A DNA stretch of 28,794 nucleotides. Origin: an uncultured Bacteroidales bacterium. Its GTDB lineage: Bacteria > Bacteroidota > Bacteroidia > Bacteroidales > Paludibacteraceae. Where the stretch lies: assembly GCA_937891905.1 (NCBI GenBank), contig CALATT010000122.1, forward strand, positions 1 through 28,794, written 5' to 3'. A model generated the notes under the pieces. The model was not told the origin of the DNA. It worked only from the letters and a program-made list of their open reading frames with translations, and did no database searches. Position 1 is the first letter of the stretch, and every line of letters starts with the position of its first letter. Both the position numbers and the translations under genes were made by a program. Shown here piece by piece: positions 1 to 7,833 of the stretch.

Positions 1-894
1 CGCGTACACACCATTCTCTTCTTCATCGCTATTGTGGCTAACTGCGGCGGTTTGCTCTCTCCATTAGGTGACCCACCTTTGTTCCTACTCTTCCAGAAAG
101 GCACTCCATTCGCATGGTGGATGCAGAATATGGTAGGCGAATGGTTAGTGACCGGCGCATTGCTTTTGATTGTTTACTATATCGTGGACTCCTATATCTA
201 TCACCACAAAGAACCAACAGAGAACTTGATGGCAGATATCCGCGAGGCAGGCAAACTGCAAATGAGCGGACTGATCAATATATTCTGGTTGCTCTGCGTG
301 ATTGCCGCTACCATGTTTATCAACAAAACATATATCCCTATCATGGGTGAGGAGCATGCAGCATGGTATATCAAATTACTCCGCGAATGGGCATTCATCC
401 TCATTATCCTCGGTTCTTGGGTGACCACCAAGAAGCAAGTGCGTGTGGATAACAACTATTCATGGACTCCTATCATGGAAGTGGCATGCGTCTTCTTAGG
501 CATCTTCGTAACGATGGCTCCTGCCTTGGAGTTCTTACGCCAAAACCCACTCCCTATCACCGAAGCATGGCAGTTTGTTTACTGCACAGGTACCTTGAGT
601 GCATTCCTGGATAATGCACCTACAGCAATGGTTTTCCACGCCACCGCTTCCACCTTGCCTGTTGATGCAGCAACAGCTGTAGCAGGTATCGCACCTGAGT
701 TTATGAAAGCTATCTCACTCGGTGCTGTCTTCTTTGGCGCACTGACCTATATTGGTAATGGACCTAACTTCATGGTGAAGTCTATCGCTGAGCTAGAAGG
801 AATCAATATGCCATCTTTCTTTGGCTATATGATTAAGTTCAGTCTCATCGTACTATTACCTATTTATATTATTGTACAACTGATATTTATCTAA
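1..894 (+). CDS. Sodium:proton antiporter / citrate-transporter-like (CitMHS-type) membrane protein, 5'-truncated
   Basis: The reading frame is open from base 1, so the true start lies outside the window; 297 residues of the C-terminal part are present. The visible part is strongly hydrophobic with several membrane-spanning segments and carries the motif LLSPLGDPPLFLLFQKGTPF near its start, typical of the Bacteroidota proteins annotated as sodium:proton antiporters of the CitMHS/ion-transporter superfamily. A second conserved-looking patch, FLDNAPTAMVFH, resembles the second half-repeat motif of such carriers, and a third is GALTYIGNGPNFMVKSIAE. The family exchanges or cotransports Na+ or carboxylates across the inner membrane; the substrate cannot be read from sequence. 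The stop codon shares one base with the start of the next gene (TAATG), so the two are probably co-transcribed and coupled. Confidence 0.8.
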   Translation, partial: RVHTILFFIAIVANCGGLLSPLGDPPLFLLFQKGTPFAWWMQNMVGEWLVTGALLLIVYYIVDSYIYHHKEPTENLMADIREAGKLQMSGLINIFWLLCVIAATMFINKTYIPIMGEEHAAWYIKLLREWAFILIILGSWVTTKKQVRVDNNYSWTPIMEVACVFLGIFVTMAPALEFLRQNPLPITEAWQFVYCTGTLSAFLDNAPTAMVFHATASTLPVDAATAVAGIAPEFMKAISLGAVFFGALTYIGNGPNFMVKSIAELEGINMPSFFGYMIKFSLIVLLPIYIIVQLIFI

Positions 895-1346
895 TGACAT
901 TATTCGAACAAGTAAGCGAGGATATCAAGAAAGCGATGCTCGCTAAAGACAAAGTAGCGCTGGACGCACTACGAGGTATAAAAAAAGAGTTTCTTGAAGC
1001 CAAGACAGCCAAAGGCGGCGATGGTGAATTGCATGACGATAAAGCATTGCAAATTCTGCAAAAGATGGTTAAGCAACGCAAAGAGTCTGCAGAGATGTTC
1101 ACCAATGCGGGTCGTGCCGAACTGGCAGCAGACGAGATGGCTCAATGCAAAGTGATTGAGCAATACCTCCCTGCTATGCTCAGCGAGGAAGAACTGACGG
1201 TTGTGCTACGCGAGATCATCGCTCAAGTAGGAGCTACTGGTCCACAAGACATGGGCAAAGTGATGGGCGTAGCCACCAAGCAATTGGCTGGCAAAGCAGA
1301 AGGCAAAGCTATTAACCTCAAAGTGCGCGAATTATTACAGCAATGA
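894..1346 (+). CDS. GatB/YqeY domain-containing protein
   Basis: 150 residues, the usual length of stand-alone YqeY proteins. The N-terminus MTLFEQVSEDIKKAMLAKDK, the central IEQYLPAMLSEEEL and the C-terminal GATGPQDMGKVMGV are characteristic of the family, which resembles the tail domain of the GatB subunit of tRNA amidotransferase. That tail domain contacts tRNA; the role of the free-standing protein is not established. The start overlaps the stop of the upstream transporter by one base, and its stop overlaps the next start (ATGA), giving a coupled three-gene unit. From memory, in many Bacteroidales yqeY follows ftsZ in the same direction; here it lies about 1.7 kb beyond ftsZ on the opposite strand. 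Confidence 0.9.
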   Translation: MTLFEQVSEDIKKAMLAKDKVALDALRGIKKEFLEAKTAKGGDGELHDDKALQILQKMVKQRKESAEMFTNAGRAELAADEMAQCKVIEQYLPAMLSEEELTVVLREIIAQVGATGPQDMGKVMGVATKQLAGKAEGKAINLKVRELLQQ

Positions 1347-2122
1347 AACGATTCGTTATCATGATTCTATTGGTAGCAGGTTTGGTGCCTGCTACCAATA
1401 TATTTGCTCAGACAGCAGTGGTGGATACGATTGCGGCCACAGAGGTAATGACGGATAGTATTGCAGACCGCTCGTGGATAAGTGTGGTTACCGATTGGTA
1501 TGCTGCGCATATGAATTACGGTTCGATCACGGGGCTGATGACTATTGAGTCTTCGTTCATACCCTTCCCCAGTGAAGTGGTTATTCCGCCTGCTGTTTAT
1601 GTAGCCTCCGACCCCAATAGTGCCGTATATGCCACGGATAATTATATCGTGAATGTGCTGCTTATTGTTCTTTTCGGCACCATAGGTGCTATCTTGGGCG
1701 CAATCATCAATTATTTCCTATCTATGTGGTTAGGCCGCGCTATCATCTATGCTTTCGCAGATAGCAAGTTAGGTCACTTATGCCTCTTGAGCCGCGAGAA
1801 AGTGGAGAAAGCAGAGGCGTATTTTAATGAGCATGGCAAAGTGAGCACTTTTATTGGTCGTCTCATTCCAGGTATCAGACAATTGATTTCTATCCCTGCA
1901 GGATTGAGCAAGATGCATTTTGGTTGGTTTTTATTCTATACCTTCCTCGGTGCTGGTATTTGGAACTGCGTATTGGCGCTATTAGGTTATATAGCGCACG
2001 GACAGGCTGACCTTATAGACAAATATAGCCACGAACTAAGCGTGGCCATATTGGTAGTATTAGGATTAGCAATCCTCTATTTCATAGCGAAGAAACTTAT
2101 TGCTTCAGCCAAGCGAGGATAG
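1343..2122 (+). CDS. DedA family (SNARE-associated/VTT domain) inner-membrane protein with N-terminal signal-like extension
   Basis: 259 residues. The DedA signature is clear: MTIESSFIPFPSEVVIPPA matches the family's E-x-x-x-P-x-P-S-E motif, and FIGRLIPGIRQLISIPAG matches the F-x-G-R-x-x-P-x-x-R motif. A long hydrophobic segment (about residues 100-128) and at least two more towards the C-terminus fit a polytopic membrane protein. Members are linked to membrane homeostasis and, in several bacteria, to flipping of undecaprenyl phosphate or phospholipids. Unusually, the protein begins with a secretory-type signal (MKRFVIMILLVAGLVPATNI, then FAQ as a plausible cleavage site) and a short polar stretch before the DedA core. 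The start overlaps the yqeY stop (ATGA). The last 26 bases overlap antisense with the end of the gene on the opposite strand. Confidence 0.9.
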   Translation: MKRFVIMILLVAGLVPATNIFAQTAVVDTIAATEVMTDSIADRSWISVVTDWYAAHMNYGSITGLMTIESSFIPFPSEVVIPPAVYVASDPNSAVYATDNYIVNVLLIVLFGTIGAILGAIINYFLSMWLGRAIIYAFADSKLGHLCLLSREKVEKAEAYFNEHGKVSTFIGRLIPGIRQLISIPAGLSKMHFGWFLFYTFLGAGIWNCVLALLGYIAHGQADLIDKYSHELSVAILVVLGLAILYFIAKKLIASAKRG

Positions 2123-3053
2123 ATTTTCTCTTTTTGATTATCTCAGCCAATAGACATCCCATTATCCATCCTACTAAGAAGCACAGCACTAAGCATTTAG
2201 GGCGTGCATTAGTAGGAGCAGATGCGGCAGTAAATGGCATTTCTAATACAACTGGTGCTGTAGCCAACTGCATACGATAGTCACCGCGTTGCAAGTGTGC
2301 TTGCTGCTCGTAGATATCTTTCAAGAAAAGGCGCACCTTCCAATCGCCCACAAAAGCCACTCCTTCACCTACATTAGACATCTTCTTTCCCTCAAAATTA
2401 TTATGGAAATAATACTGACTGGTGAGGCTATCAAGTTTGAGGGCTTGTGTGTGATTGAATGCCACCTCATTGCGTAGATTAGGCAAGTATGCCTCGTATG
2501 ACTTCTGCAATGCAGGATTGGTATTCAAGAAATTCAATACCGCCTTCTCTATCTCAGGCAGCATTCCCATATGAATGGATTTGATATTGAATTGCAAGCA
2601 TATACGATCTTGCATCTGCACGCGTGTGGTATCTGTAGGAGATGATTTATCGTCAAAATCAATATAATCCGCCACGCCATCATTGAGGCAGTCAATCACG
2701 CGATAGGTGGCAAAACCTGTGGCTTTGCCCGTATAGATATATTCGCCAATATTCTCTCCTGCTGGTATATTCTGAGCCGAAGCGAGAGGACTAAAGGCTT
2801 GCTGAAACTGCGCGATAGTAGGTCCATTGAGCATCGCTACTGCATTGACACGATAGTTGAGGTTATCATAGCGTGAGTAATAATACCCTGCCCCAATTGC
2901 CAGTATAAGGCATGGGAATACTATCCACCAATATTGGAATGTATGACGAAGCATTTGGCAGAAGATGCACCATAAAGCCTTACATCCGCGTCCTATTGCT
3001 TTTGCGCAAGCGACGCATAATTCAAAGAAATTCAATTCTCGTTGTTGTTCCAT
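2097..3053 (-). CDS. Two-membrane-segment envelope protein, Wzz/chain-length-determinant-like topology
   Basis: 318 residues from the ATG at 3053. An ATG at 3140 in the same frame would overlap ftsZ by 62 bases and adds a polar, non-conserved-looking leader, so I chose the internal start, which leaves a 25-base gap after ftsZ. The layout is a short cytoplasmic N-terminus, a membrane segment near residues 40-60 (YWWIVFPCLILAIGAGYYYS), a long extracytoplasmic region, and a second membrane segment near the end (CLVLCFLVGWIMGCLLAEII) followed by KKRK and a short tail. That two-segment hairpin is the shape of Wzz-type polysaccharide co-polymerases, but I see no decisive motif, so the family is inference. 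It is probably the last gene of the glyS-murC-ftsQ-ftsA-ftsZ block. Its final 26 bases overlap the end of the convergent dedA gene. Confidence 0.6.
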   Translation of the reverse strand: MEQQRELNFFELCVACAKAIGRGCKALWCIFCQMLRHTFQYWWIVFPCLILAIGAGYYYSRYDNLNYRVNAVAMLNGPTIAQFQQAFSPLASAQNIPAGENIGEYIYTGKATGFATYRVIDCLNDGVADYIDFDDKSSPTDTTRVQMQDRICLQFNIKSIHMGMLPEIEKAVLNFLNTNPALQKSYEAYLPNLRNEVAFNHTQALKLDSLTSQYYFHNNFEGKKMSNVGEGVAFVGDWKVRLFLKDIYEQQAHLQRGDYRMQLATAPVVLEMPFTAASAPTNARPKCLVLCFLVGWIMGCLLAEIIKKRKSILAWLKQ

Positions 3054-3078
3054 AGGTATAATTATTTTATTGTCTGCG

Positions 3079-4323
3079 TTATTTTCTGCGAATCCAACTA
3101 AATGCTGAGTGGGTATTATTCGTTGGTTCTTGCGTGGCATTATCTTCTTCCACCTGAATGATTATATCGTCTGCCGAAGGAGAAACGGTGCGTTCTTGTT
3201 CTGCCTGGATAGCTGGCTCTTCTGTACGCAAGGTGTCATTGAGGTCAAGGGTTTGTGGTTTCTCATCCTCCATTGGTTTTGCCACCTGAGGAGGATAATT
3301 ATCTTCAATAGCTTCGGTAATGGTTTTCTTTCCTTCCTCTGGTTCCTCCGAAGGTAGTCCATCCACTTTATATCCTGTAGCAATCACAGTAACGCGCACA
3401 TCTTCTCCAAGCGTTTCATCAATAGAAGCACCCCATTGCACTTCTATATCATCGCCCACTTCTTGTACAAAAGCATTGATCTGGTCAATCTCTTGCATCA
3501 CGATGGCATGCTCTGTAGAGCAATAGAACTGCAATAAGATTCGCTCTGCACCATGTACATCATTGGTATTAACGAGTGGCGAATTGAGAGCATCGTTAAT
3601 GGCATTCGTAATGCGGTTCTCACCTGATGCTTTGCCTATATTCATAATAGCCACTCCACCCTTTTTGAGTGTATTGCGCACATCCGCAAAATCGGTATTG
3701 ATATACCCAGGCACGGTGATGATTTCTGCAATTGCCTTAGCCGCATTAGCCACCACATCATCTGATTTGCTAAAGGCATTGATGAGGTTGAGGTCTGGAT
3801 AGATTTGTTTGAGTTTCTCATTATTGATAATCAACAAAGCATCCACATGTTTGGCGAGTCTTGCCACGCCAGTCATTGCCTTCTCTATCTTCTTCTTTCC
3901 CTCAAAAGCGAAAGGAAGCGTCACGATACCTACAGTGAGGATACCTATCTCCTGCGCTACCTCCGCCACCACAGCAGACGCGCCCGTACCAGTACCGCCA
4001 CCCATTCCAGCGGTTATGAAGAGCATTTGTGTGCCATCATTAAGTGCTTCTCGTATATGTTCGCGACTCTCCTCAGCATATTGACGGGCAGCCTCTGGAT
4101 CACCACCTGCACCTAATCCAGGACCTAACTGGAGTTTGCTGGTCACAGATGATTTGACCAATACTTGGCGATCAGTATTGCATACAAGGAAGGACACATC
4201 CTTAATTCCTTGGCGCTGCATATAATTGACAGCATTACAACCGCCACCACCTACGCCAATGACTTTGATTATTGTGTCTTCTGTTAAGCCTTCCAAAGGC
4301 AATGTGATTAAATTATCTTCCAT
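3079..4323 (-). CDS. ftsZ: Cell division protein FtsZ
   Basis: 414 residues. FtsZ is the tubulin-like GTPase that forms the division ring at mid-cell. The GTP-binding tubulin signature GGGTGTG is at residues 108-114, the N-terminal nucleotide loop GVGGGGCNAVN near 23-33, and the T7 synergy loop NTDFADVRNTL at 209-219 carries the catalytic aspartates. The GTPase core ends near residue 325; a long acidic, Glu/Pro-rich linker follows, ending in AFSWIRRK, which resembles the short peptide other FtsZ proteins use to bind FtsA. The start at 4323 gives the standard short leader MEDNLITLPLEG. ftsA lies 65 bases upstream, separated by an AT-rich repeated spacer. Confidence 0.98.
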   Translation of the reverse strand: MEDNLITLPLEGLTEDTIIKVIGVGGGGCNAVNYMQRQGIKDVSFLVCNTDRQVLVKSSVTSKLQLGPGLGAGGDPEAARQYAEESREHIREALNDGTQMLFITAGMGGGTGTGASAVVAEVAQEIGILTVGIVTLPFAFEGKKKIEKAMTGVARLAKHVDALLIINNEKLKQIYPDLNLINAFSKSDDVVANAAKAIAEIITVPGYINTDFADVRNTLKKGGVAIMNIGKASGENRITNAINDALNSPLVNTNDVHGAERILLQFYCSTEHAIVMQEIDQINAFVQEVGDDIEVQWGASIDETLGEDVRVTVIATGYKVDGLPSEEPEEGKKTITEAIEDNYPPQVAKPMEDEKPQTLDLNDTLRTEEPAIQAEQERTVSPSADDIIIQVEEDNATQEPTNNTHSAFSWIRRK

Positions 4324-4330
4324 GATTTTT

Positions 4331-4390
4331 AATGTTTAACGAGTTAATGTTTAATGTTTAATGAGTTAATGTTTAACGAGTTAAGGAGTT
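4331..4390. repeat. AT-rich 15-bp repeat spacer between ftsA and ftsZ
   Basis: On the plus strand the unit AATGTTTAACGAGTT occurs at 4331-4345, AATGTTTAATGAGTT at 4353-4367 and AATGTTTAACGAGTT again at 4368-4382, with a partial AATGTTT between the first two and a degenerate AAGGAGTT at 4383-4390 that runs into the ftsA stop codon. It fills almost the whole gap between the two genes. Its role is unknown; it may be a slippage product, or it may affect translation of ftsZ, whose start lies 8 bases beyond it on the minus strand. Confidence 0.8.
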
Positions 4391-5672
4391 AGTTTTGATC
4401 TATGAACATATCGAGGGTGTTTTCTTTTACTCGTTCAAAGAAACTCGGTTTGCGCACCAATTGATTTTTATGGTTATCGCGATAATCTTGTCCCAACAAG
4501 ATGGTTCCAACAAGCGCTGCGTATTGTGGAGAGAGATATTTCTCTTCCGTATCTCCTTTTAGTAATAAGTTATGCGCGCCATATTGTACACGAAGCGAAG
4601 TTTGCTGCTGTAGATAGTCGGCTATGCCTTGCAGCATACTGCCGCCGCCTGTTATATAGAGCGTTGTGATGCGCTGTTCTACCTTTTTGAGTTCGTTCAA
4701 TAGCGGTTCTAACACTTCTTGCAATTTCAGTTCTATAGCTTCCGCCAATTCGGTTGAACTGATCACCATCTCTCCTCCTATCTCGGGTGTTGCAGGTATG
4801 CGCAGACGCACATTCTTTTCTACACATTTAGGAGAAGCATATCCAAACTGCTTCTTGAGCACCTCGGCTGTTGCAAAGTTCATGCCTTGTTGCTCAAGCA
4901 TGCGCGTGATATGATAGCCACCTTTGGGTACTACTTTATTGAGCAGGTACTGTCCGTTTTTATAGACCGCCAGCGAAGTTGTCTGTGCGCCAAGGTCAAG
5001 CACCGCGCAACCATCCATCAGCACATGATTGCCATCACAAGTAGCAAAAACAGATAGCAGAGTTTCTGGTCTCACAAAAGCATGCTCTATACTTCGTGCG
5101 GCTTGTGAGAAGGCTTTTTGGAGTTGCGTATCCAGTACTTTTCTACCGCAGAAAGCCGTATAATGCGCTTCTACCAGCATAGCGCGCTGCATGCTATTAG
5201 GGATTTCGTCTTGCTCTTGACCATCTAATACAAAATAGCTTGGTACGAGCCCTAAGACTGCTACTTCTGTATTACGCAGTTCGATTTTATTCTTACACTC
5301 CAATTCCATGTCATCCAACAACTGCTGGCTGATCTCTTTCTTGCGTGCTTGGTCTCGACGCGAATGCACCGCAGCAATCTGCATGGAATGTCCTCCGATG
5401 GAAACGAAGGCAGTAGGTAGTTCATCTACTCCAATACGATTGGCGAGCAATTTGAGTACCTCGGCTATTACATATCCAGCGCTACTGGATTGTGTAATAA
5501 CTCCGTTTTCGATACAGATATTACCTTGTTTATGCGCGCGTTCCTCTACTCCTAATATCTCGAAGAGGTCAGGCGCAATCCTACGCGCCGCCATAGCGCG
5601 TACACTATCACTACCAAGGTCAATAGCCACTAAAGGTAGCGAATCGGCTGTTTTGGGTTGTTTTCTTGCCAT
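4389..5672 (-). CDS. ftsA: Cell division protein FtsA
   Basis: 427 residues. FtsA is the actin-fold ATPase that tethers FtsZ filaments to the inner membrane. Visible features are the phosphate-1 motif VAIDLGSDSVRAMAA near residues 15-29, the second phosphate motif AVLDLGAQTTSLAVY in the middle, the adenosine motif LYITGGGSMLQGI in the last third, and a C-terminal amphipathic stretch SFFERVKENTLDMF that fits the membrane-targeting helix. The length is normal for the family. It lies 18 bases after ftsQ and before ftsZ, the conserved order of the division cluster. Confidence 0.96.
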   Translation of the reverse strand: MARKQPKTADSLPLVAIDLGSDSVRAMAARRIAPDLFEILGVEERAHKQGNICIENGVITQSSSAGYVIAEVLKLLANRIGVDELPTAFVSIGGHSMQIAAVHSRRDQARKKEISQQLLDDMELECKNKIELRNTEVAVLGLVPSYFVLDGQEQDEIPNSMQRAMLVEAHYTAFCGRKVLDTQLQKAFSQAARSIEHAFVRPETLLSVFATCDGNHVLMDGCAVLDLGAQTTSLAVYKNGQYLLNKVVPKGGYHITRMLEQQGMNFATAEVLKKQFGYASPKCVEKNVRLRIPATPEIGGEMVISSTELAEAIELKLQEVLEPLLNELKKVEQRITTLYITGGGSMLQGIADYLQQQTSLRVQYGAHNLLLKGDTEEKYLSPQYAALVGTILLGQDYRDNHKNQLVRKPSFFERVKENTLDMFIDQN

Positions 5673-5690
5673 ACAATAAATAGTTAAGGG

Positions 5691-6437
5691 TTAGTATCTT
5701 CCAATGACTTGTCCGTCAAAACGAACATCTATTTCATAATATTTTTTATCGCCTATAGCTTGTTGTCCATTCTCAAAGAATGTACGCAGTTTGGTTAACT
5801 TACGCTCATAATCGCGCACTGTTCCCATCATGATGCGTGGTTGGTTTTCGCCATGCAGATAGATAAGCATCATCTGCGGCGAGGTCATGTGGATATAGTG
5901 GATTTTCTCTCTCCAGTATTTGGAATCTTGCAGCCACAATGCAAAATCGGCTAATGATGTGGATGCTAATCGTTCGCCCACCGTGCCTGTAACCACCAGC
6001 ACTTGATCCTTGATGGTTGGACGCATGGGCATCTTACTGCGTTCAGAATCAATGAAATATGTTTCTCCTGGCGTTTGTACGCGCAGTATGGGTATACGCT
6101 GCGTAAGGGATACTTTCACTTCGTTATGAGGTGTGAGATAGCACTCGGTGGTTTGCACCATAGGATGATTGCGTATCGCATGCTCTATGCGGTGCAGGCC
6201 TATGCTATCGATATGTTGGGTAGCGGGATGAATGCCCTGTTTGATAAGCAATTGGGATAATTCTCTATCTGTGATATACATCCGCTCGTCGGCATCCTCA
6301 ATAATAAATTCTATCGATTGGCATGGCTGTGCCATGGGTTTCATCACATAACCGCACACCACCGCAGCAATAAGGATTATTGCGGTGAATGTAACGCCCA
6401 GAGAGACGCCAATAATATATGCCTTTGATTTAGCCAT
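5691..6437 (-). CDS. ftsQ: Cell division protein FtsQ
   Basis: 248 residues. There is a single membrane segment near residues 7-30 (AYIIGVSLGVTFTAIILIAA), then an extracytoplasmic POTRA-like region around 42-110 (IEFIIEDADERMYITDRELS through TECYLTPHNEVKVSLTQRIP) and a FtsQ-type beta domain. FtsQ links early and late divisome proteins in the periplasm. Primary sequence is poorly conserved in this family, so the call rests on topology, length and position between murC and ftsA. The start overlaps the murC stop by 8 bases, which suggests translational coupling. Confidence 0.92.
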   Translation of the reverse strand: MAKSKAYIIGVSLGVTFTAIILIAAVVCGYVMKPMAQPCQSIEFIIEDADERMYITDRELSQLLIKQGIHPATQHIDSIGLHRIEHAIRNHPMVQTTECYLTPHNEVKVSLTQRIPILRVQTPGETYFIDSERSKMPMRPTIKDQVLVVTGTVGERLASTSLADFALWLQDSKYWREKIHYIHMTSPQMMLIYLHGENQPRIMMGTVRDYERKLTKLRTFFENGQQAIGDKKYYEIDVRFDGQVIGRY

Positions 6438-7833
6438 TCTTGAGATTCTTGATATCTTTTACCAATCGGTCTATATCTCCTGCTCCCAATGTGAGCACAG
6501 CAATAGGTTGCTCTGATTGCTTAATACGGCTTGCCACCCACTCCACTAACTGCTCTTTGGGCACCAAATGCTTATTAGGATTGCTTATCCTATCCAATAG
6601 CATTTCACTATTCACTCCTTCTATAAGTTCTTCGCGTGCTGGATAGATAGGCAGAAGTACCACTTCGTCTAAGGTGCTGAGTGTGGCCGCAAACTCATCT
6701 GCGAAATCGCGCGTACGAGTATAGAGGTGAGGTTGAAAAACACCTACCAAAGTATAATCGCCATATATCTTGCGTACTGCTTCAATCGCTGTGGCTATCT
6801 CTTGTGGATGATGTGCGTAATCGTCTATATACACCCAATGAGGTGTTTGGATATGTATATTAAATCTTCTCTTCACTCCTTTGAACGAAGCCATACCTCT
6901 TCGCAACTCCTTATCCGTCACTCCATTAAGCCATGCCACGGCCATAGCGGCCACCGCATTCTCAATATTGACATACATCGGTACGCCTAAAAGGATATCT
7001 GGTATCACGCCATTAGGAGTGTGGAAATCGAAATATATCTTGCCTTGCTGTACGCGTATATTATCGGCGTAGAAATGTGGTAGTGGCGTTTGTGCTTCTT
7101 GCTCCACCACGCCATAGGTATATACTTTCGCTCCCTTGCGCATGCGTGGGGAGAGAGCGATACCTTGCTTCATCACTAATACCTCGCTGATAAGACTTGT
7201 ATAGTGCTCAAAAGCCTCTCGATATGCCTCTTCGGTGCCGTAGATATCCAAATGGTCAGGATCAACGGCTGTGATGATAGACATGCATGGACTGAGGTGG
7301 TGGAAAGAGCGGTCGTATTCATCGGCTTCGACAACCACATATGGACTCTCTTTCTGCAGCAGCACATTCGTTCCATAATTGAGACTTATTCCTCCAAGAA
7401 AAGCATTCGTGCCCACCTCTGATTGGTATATCAAATGGGCAAGCATGGTGCTTGTGGTGGTTTTGCCGTGTGTGCCCGCTACGCATAAGGAGCGCATTTG
7501 CTTGGTGATGAATCCCAGCACCTCTGCTCGCTTGAGCATAGCATAGTTCTTGGCCCGTAGGTGGATACACAATGCTGTCTCTTCCGGTACAGCAGGTGTA
7601 CGCACTACCAGTGTATGCTTTTGCGGCAATAATAGTCTTTCAAACCACTCTACATCATCCTCATAGGTAATGGCTATGCCCTCATGCTCCAGCTCCAGAG
7701 TGAGAGGAGAAGGAGTGCGGTCATAACCTGCTACGCGATAGCCTCGTATATGGAAATAGCGGGCCAAGGCACTCATGCCTATGCCGCCTATTCCCAAAAA
7801 GAAAACGGATTGTATGTCTTCTGGTTTGACCAT
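6430..7833 (-). CDS. murC: UDP-N-acetylmuramate--L-alanine ligase MurC
   Basis: 467 residues, normal for MurC. The enzyme adds L-alanine to UDP-N-acetylmuramic acid, the first amino-acid step of peptidoglycan precursor synthesis, in the cytoplasm and with ATP. The N-terminal Rossmann-like motif FFLGIGGIGMSALARYF (residues 11-27) is specific to MurC among Mur ligases; the ATP-binding loop AGTHGKTTTST lies at about 119-129; VVVEADEYDRSFHHL and YIDDYAHHPQEIATAI are the central and C-terminal Mur-ligase motifs. Its ATG directly follows the stop codon of the upstream glycyl-tRNA synthetase gene (TAA then ATG, no gap). No murG or other dcw gene precedes it here. Confidence 0.98.
   Translation of the reverse strand: MVKPEDIQSVFFLGIGGIGMSALARYFHIRGYRVAGYDRTPSPLTLELEHEGIAITYEDDVEWFERLLLPQKHTLVVRTPAVPEETALCIHLRAKNYAMLKRAEVLGFITKQMRSLCVAGTHGKTTTSTMLAHLIYQSEVGTNAFLGGISLNYGTNVLLQKESPYVVVEADEYDRSFHHLSPCMSIITAVDPDHLDIYGTEEAYREAFEHYTSLISEVLVMKQGIALSPRMRKGAKVYTYGVVEQEAQTPLPHFYADNIRVQQGKIYFDFHTPNGVIPDILLGVPMYVNIENAVAAMAVAWLNGVTDKELRRGMASFKGVKRRFNIHIQTPHWVYIDDYAHHPQEIATAIEAVRKIYGDYTLVGVFQPHLYTRTRDFADEFAATLSTLDEVVLLPIYPAREELIEGVNSEMLLDRISNPNKHLVPKEQLVEWVASRIKQSEQPIAVLTLGAGDIDRLVKDIKNLKNG

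Noticed and set aside
3079..4323. FtsZ lacking the C-terminal partner-binding peptide
   Set aside because: The last residues AFSWIRRK resemble the usual hydrophobic-plus-basic peptide closely enough, so a truncation is not supported.
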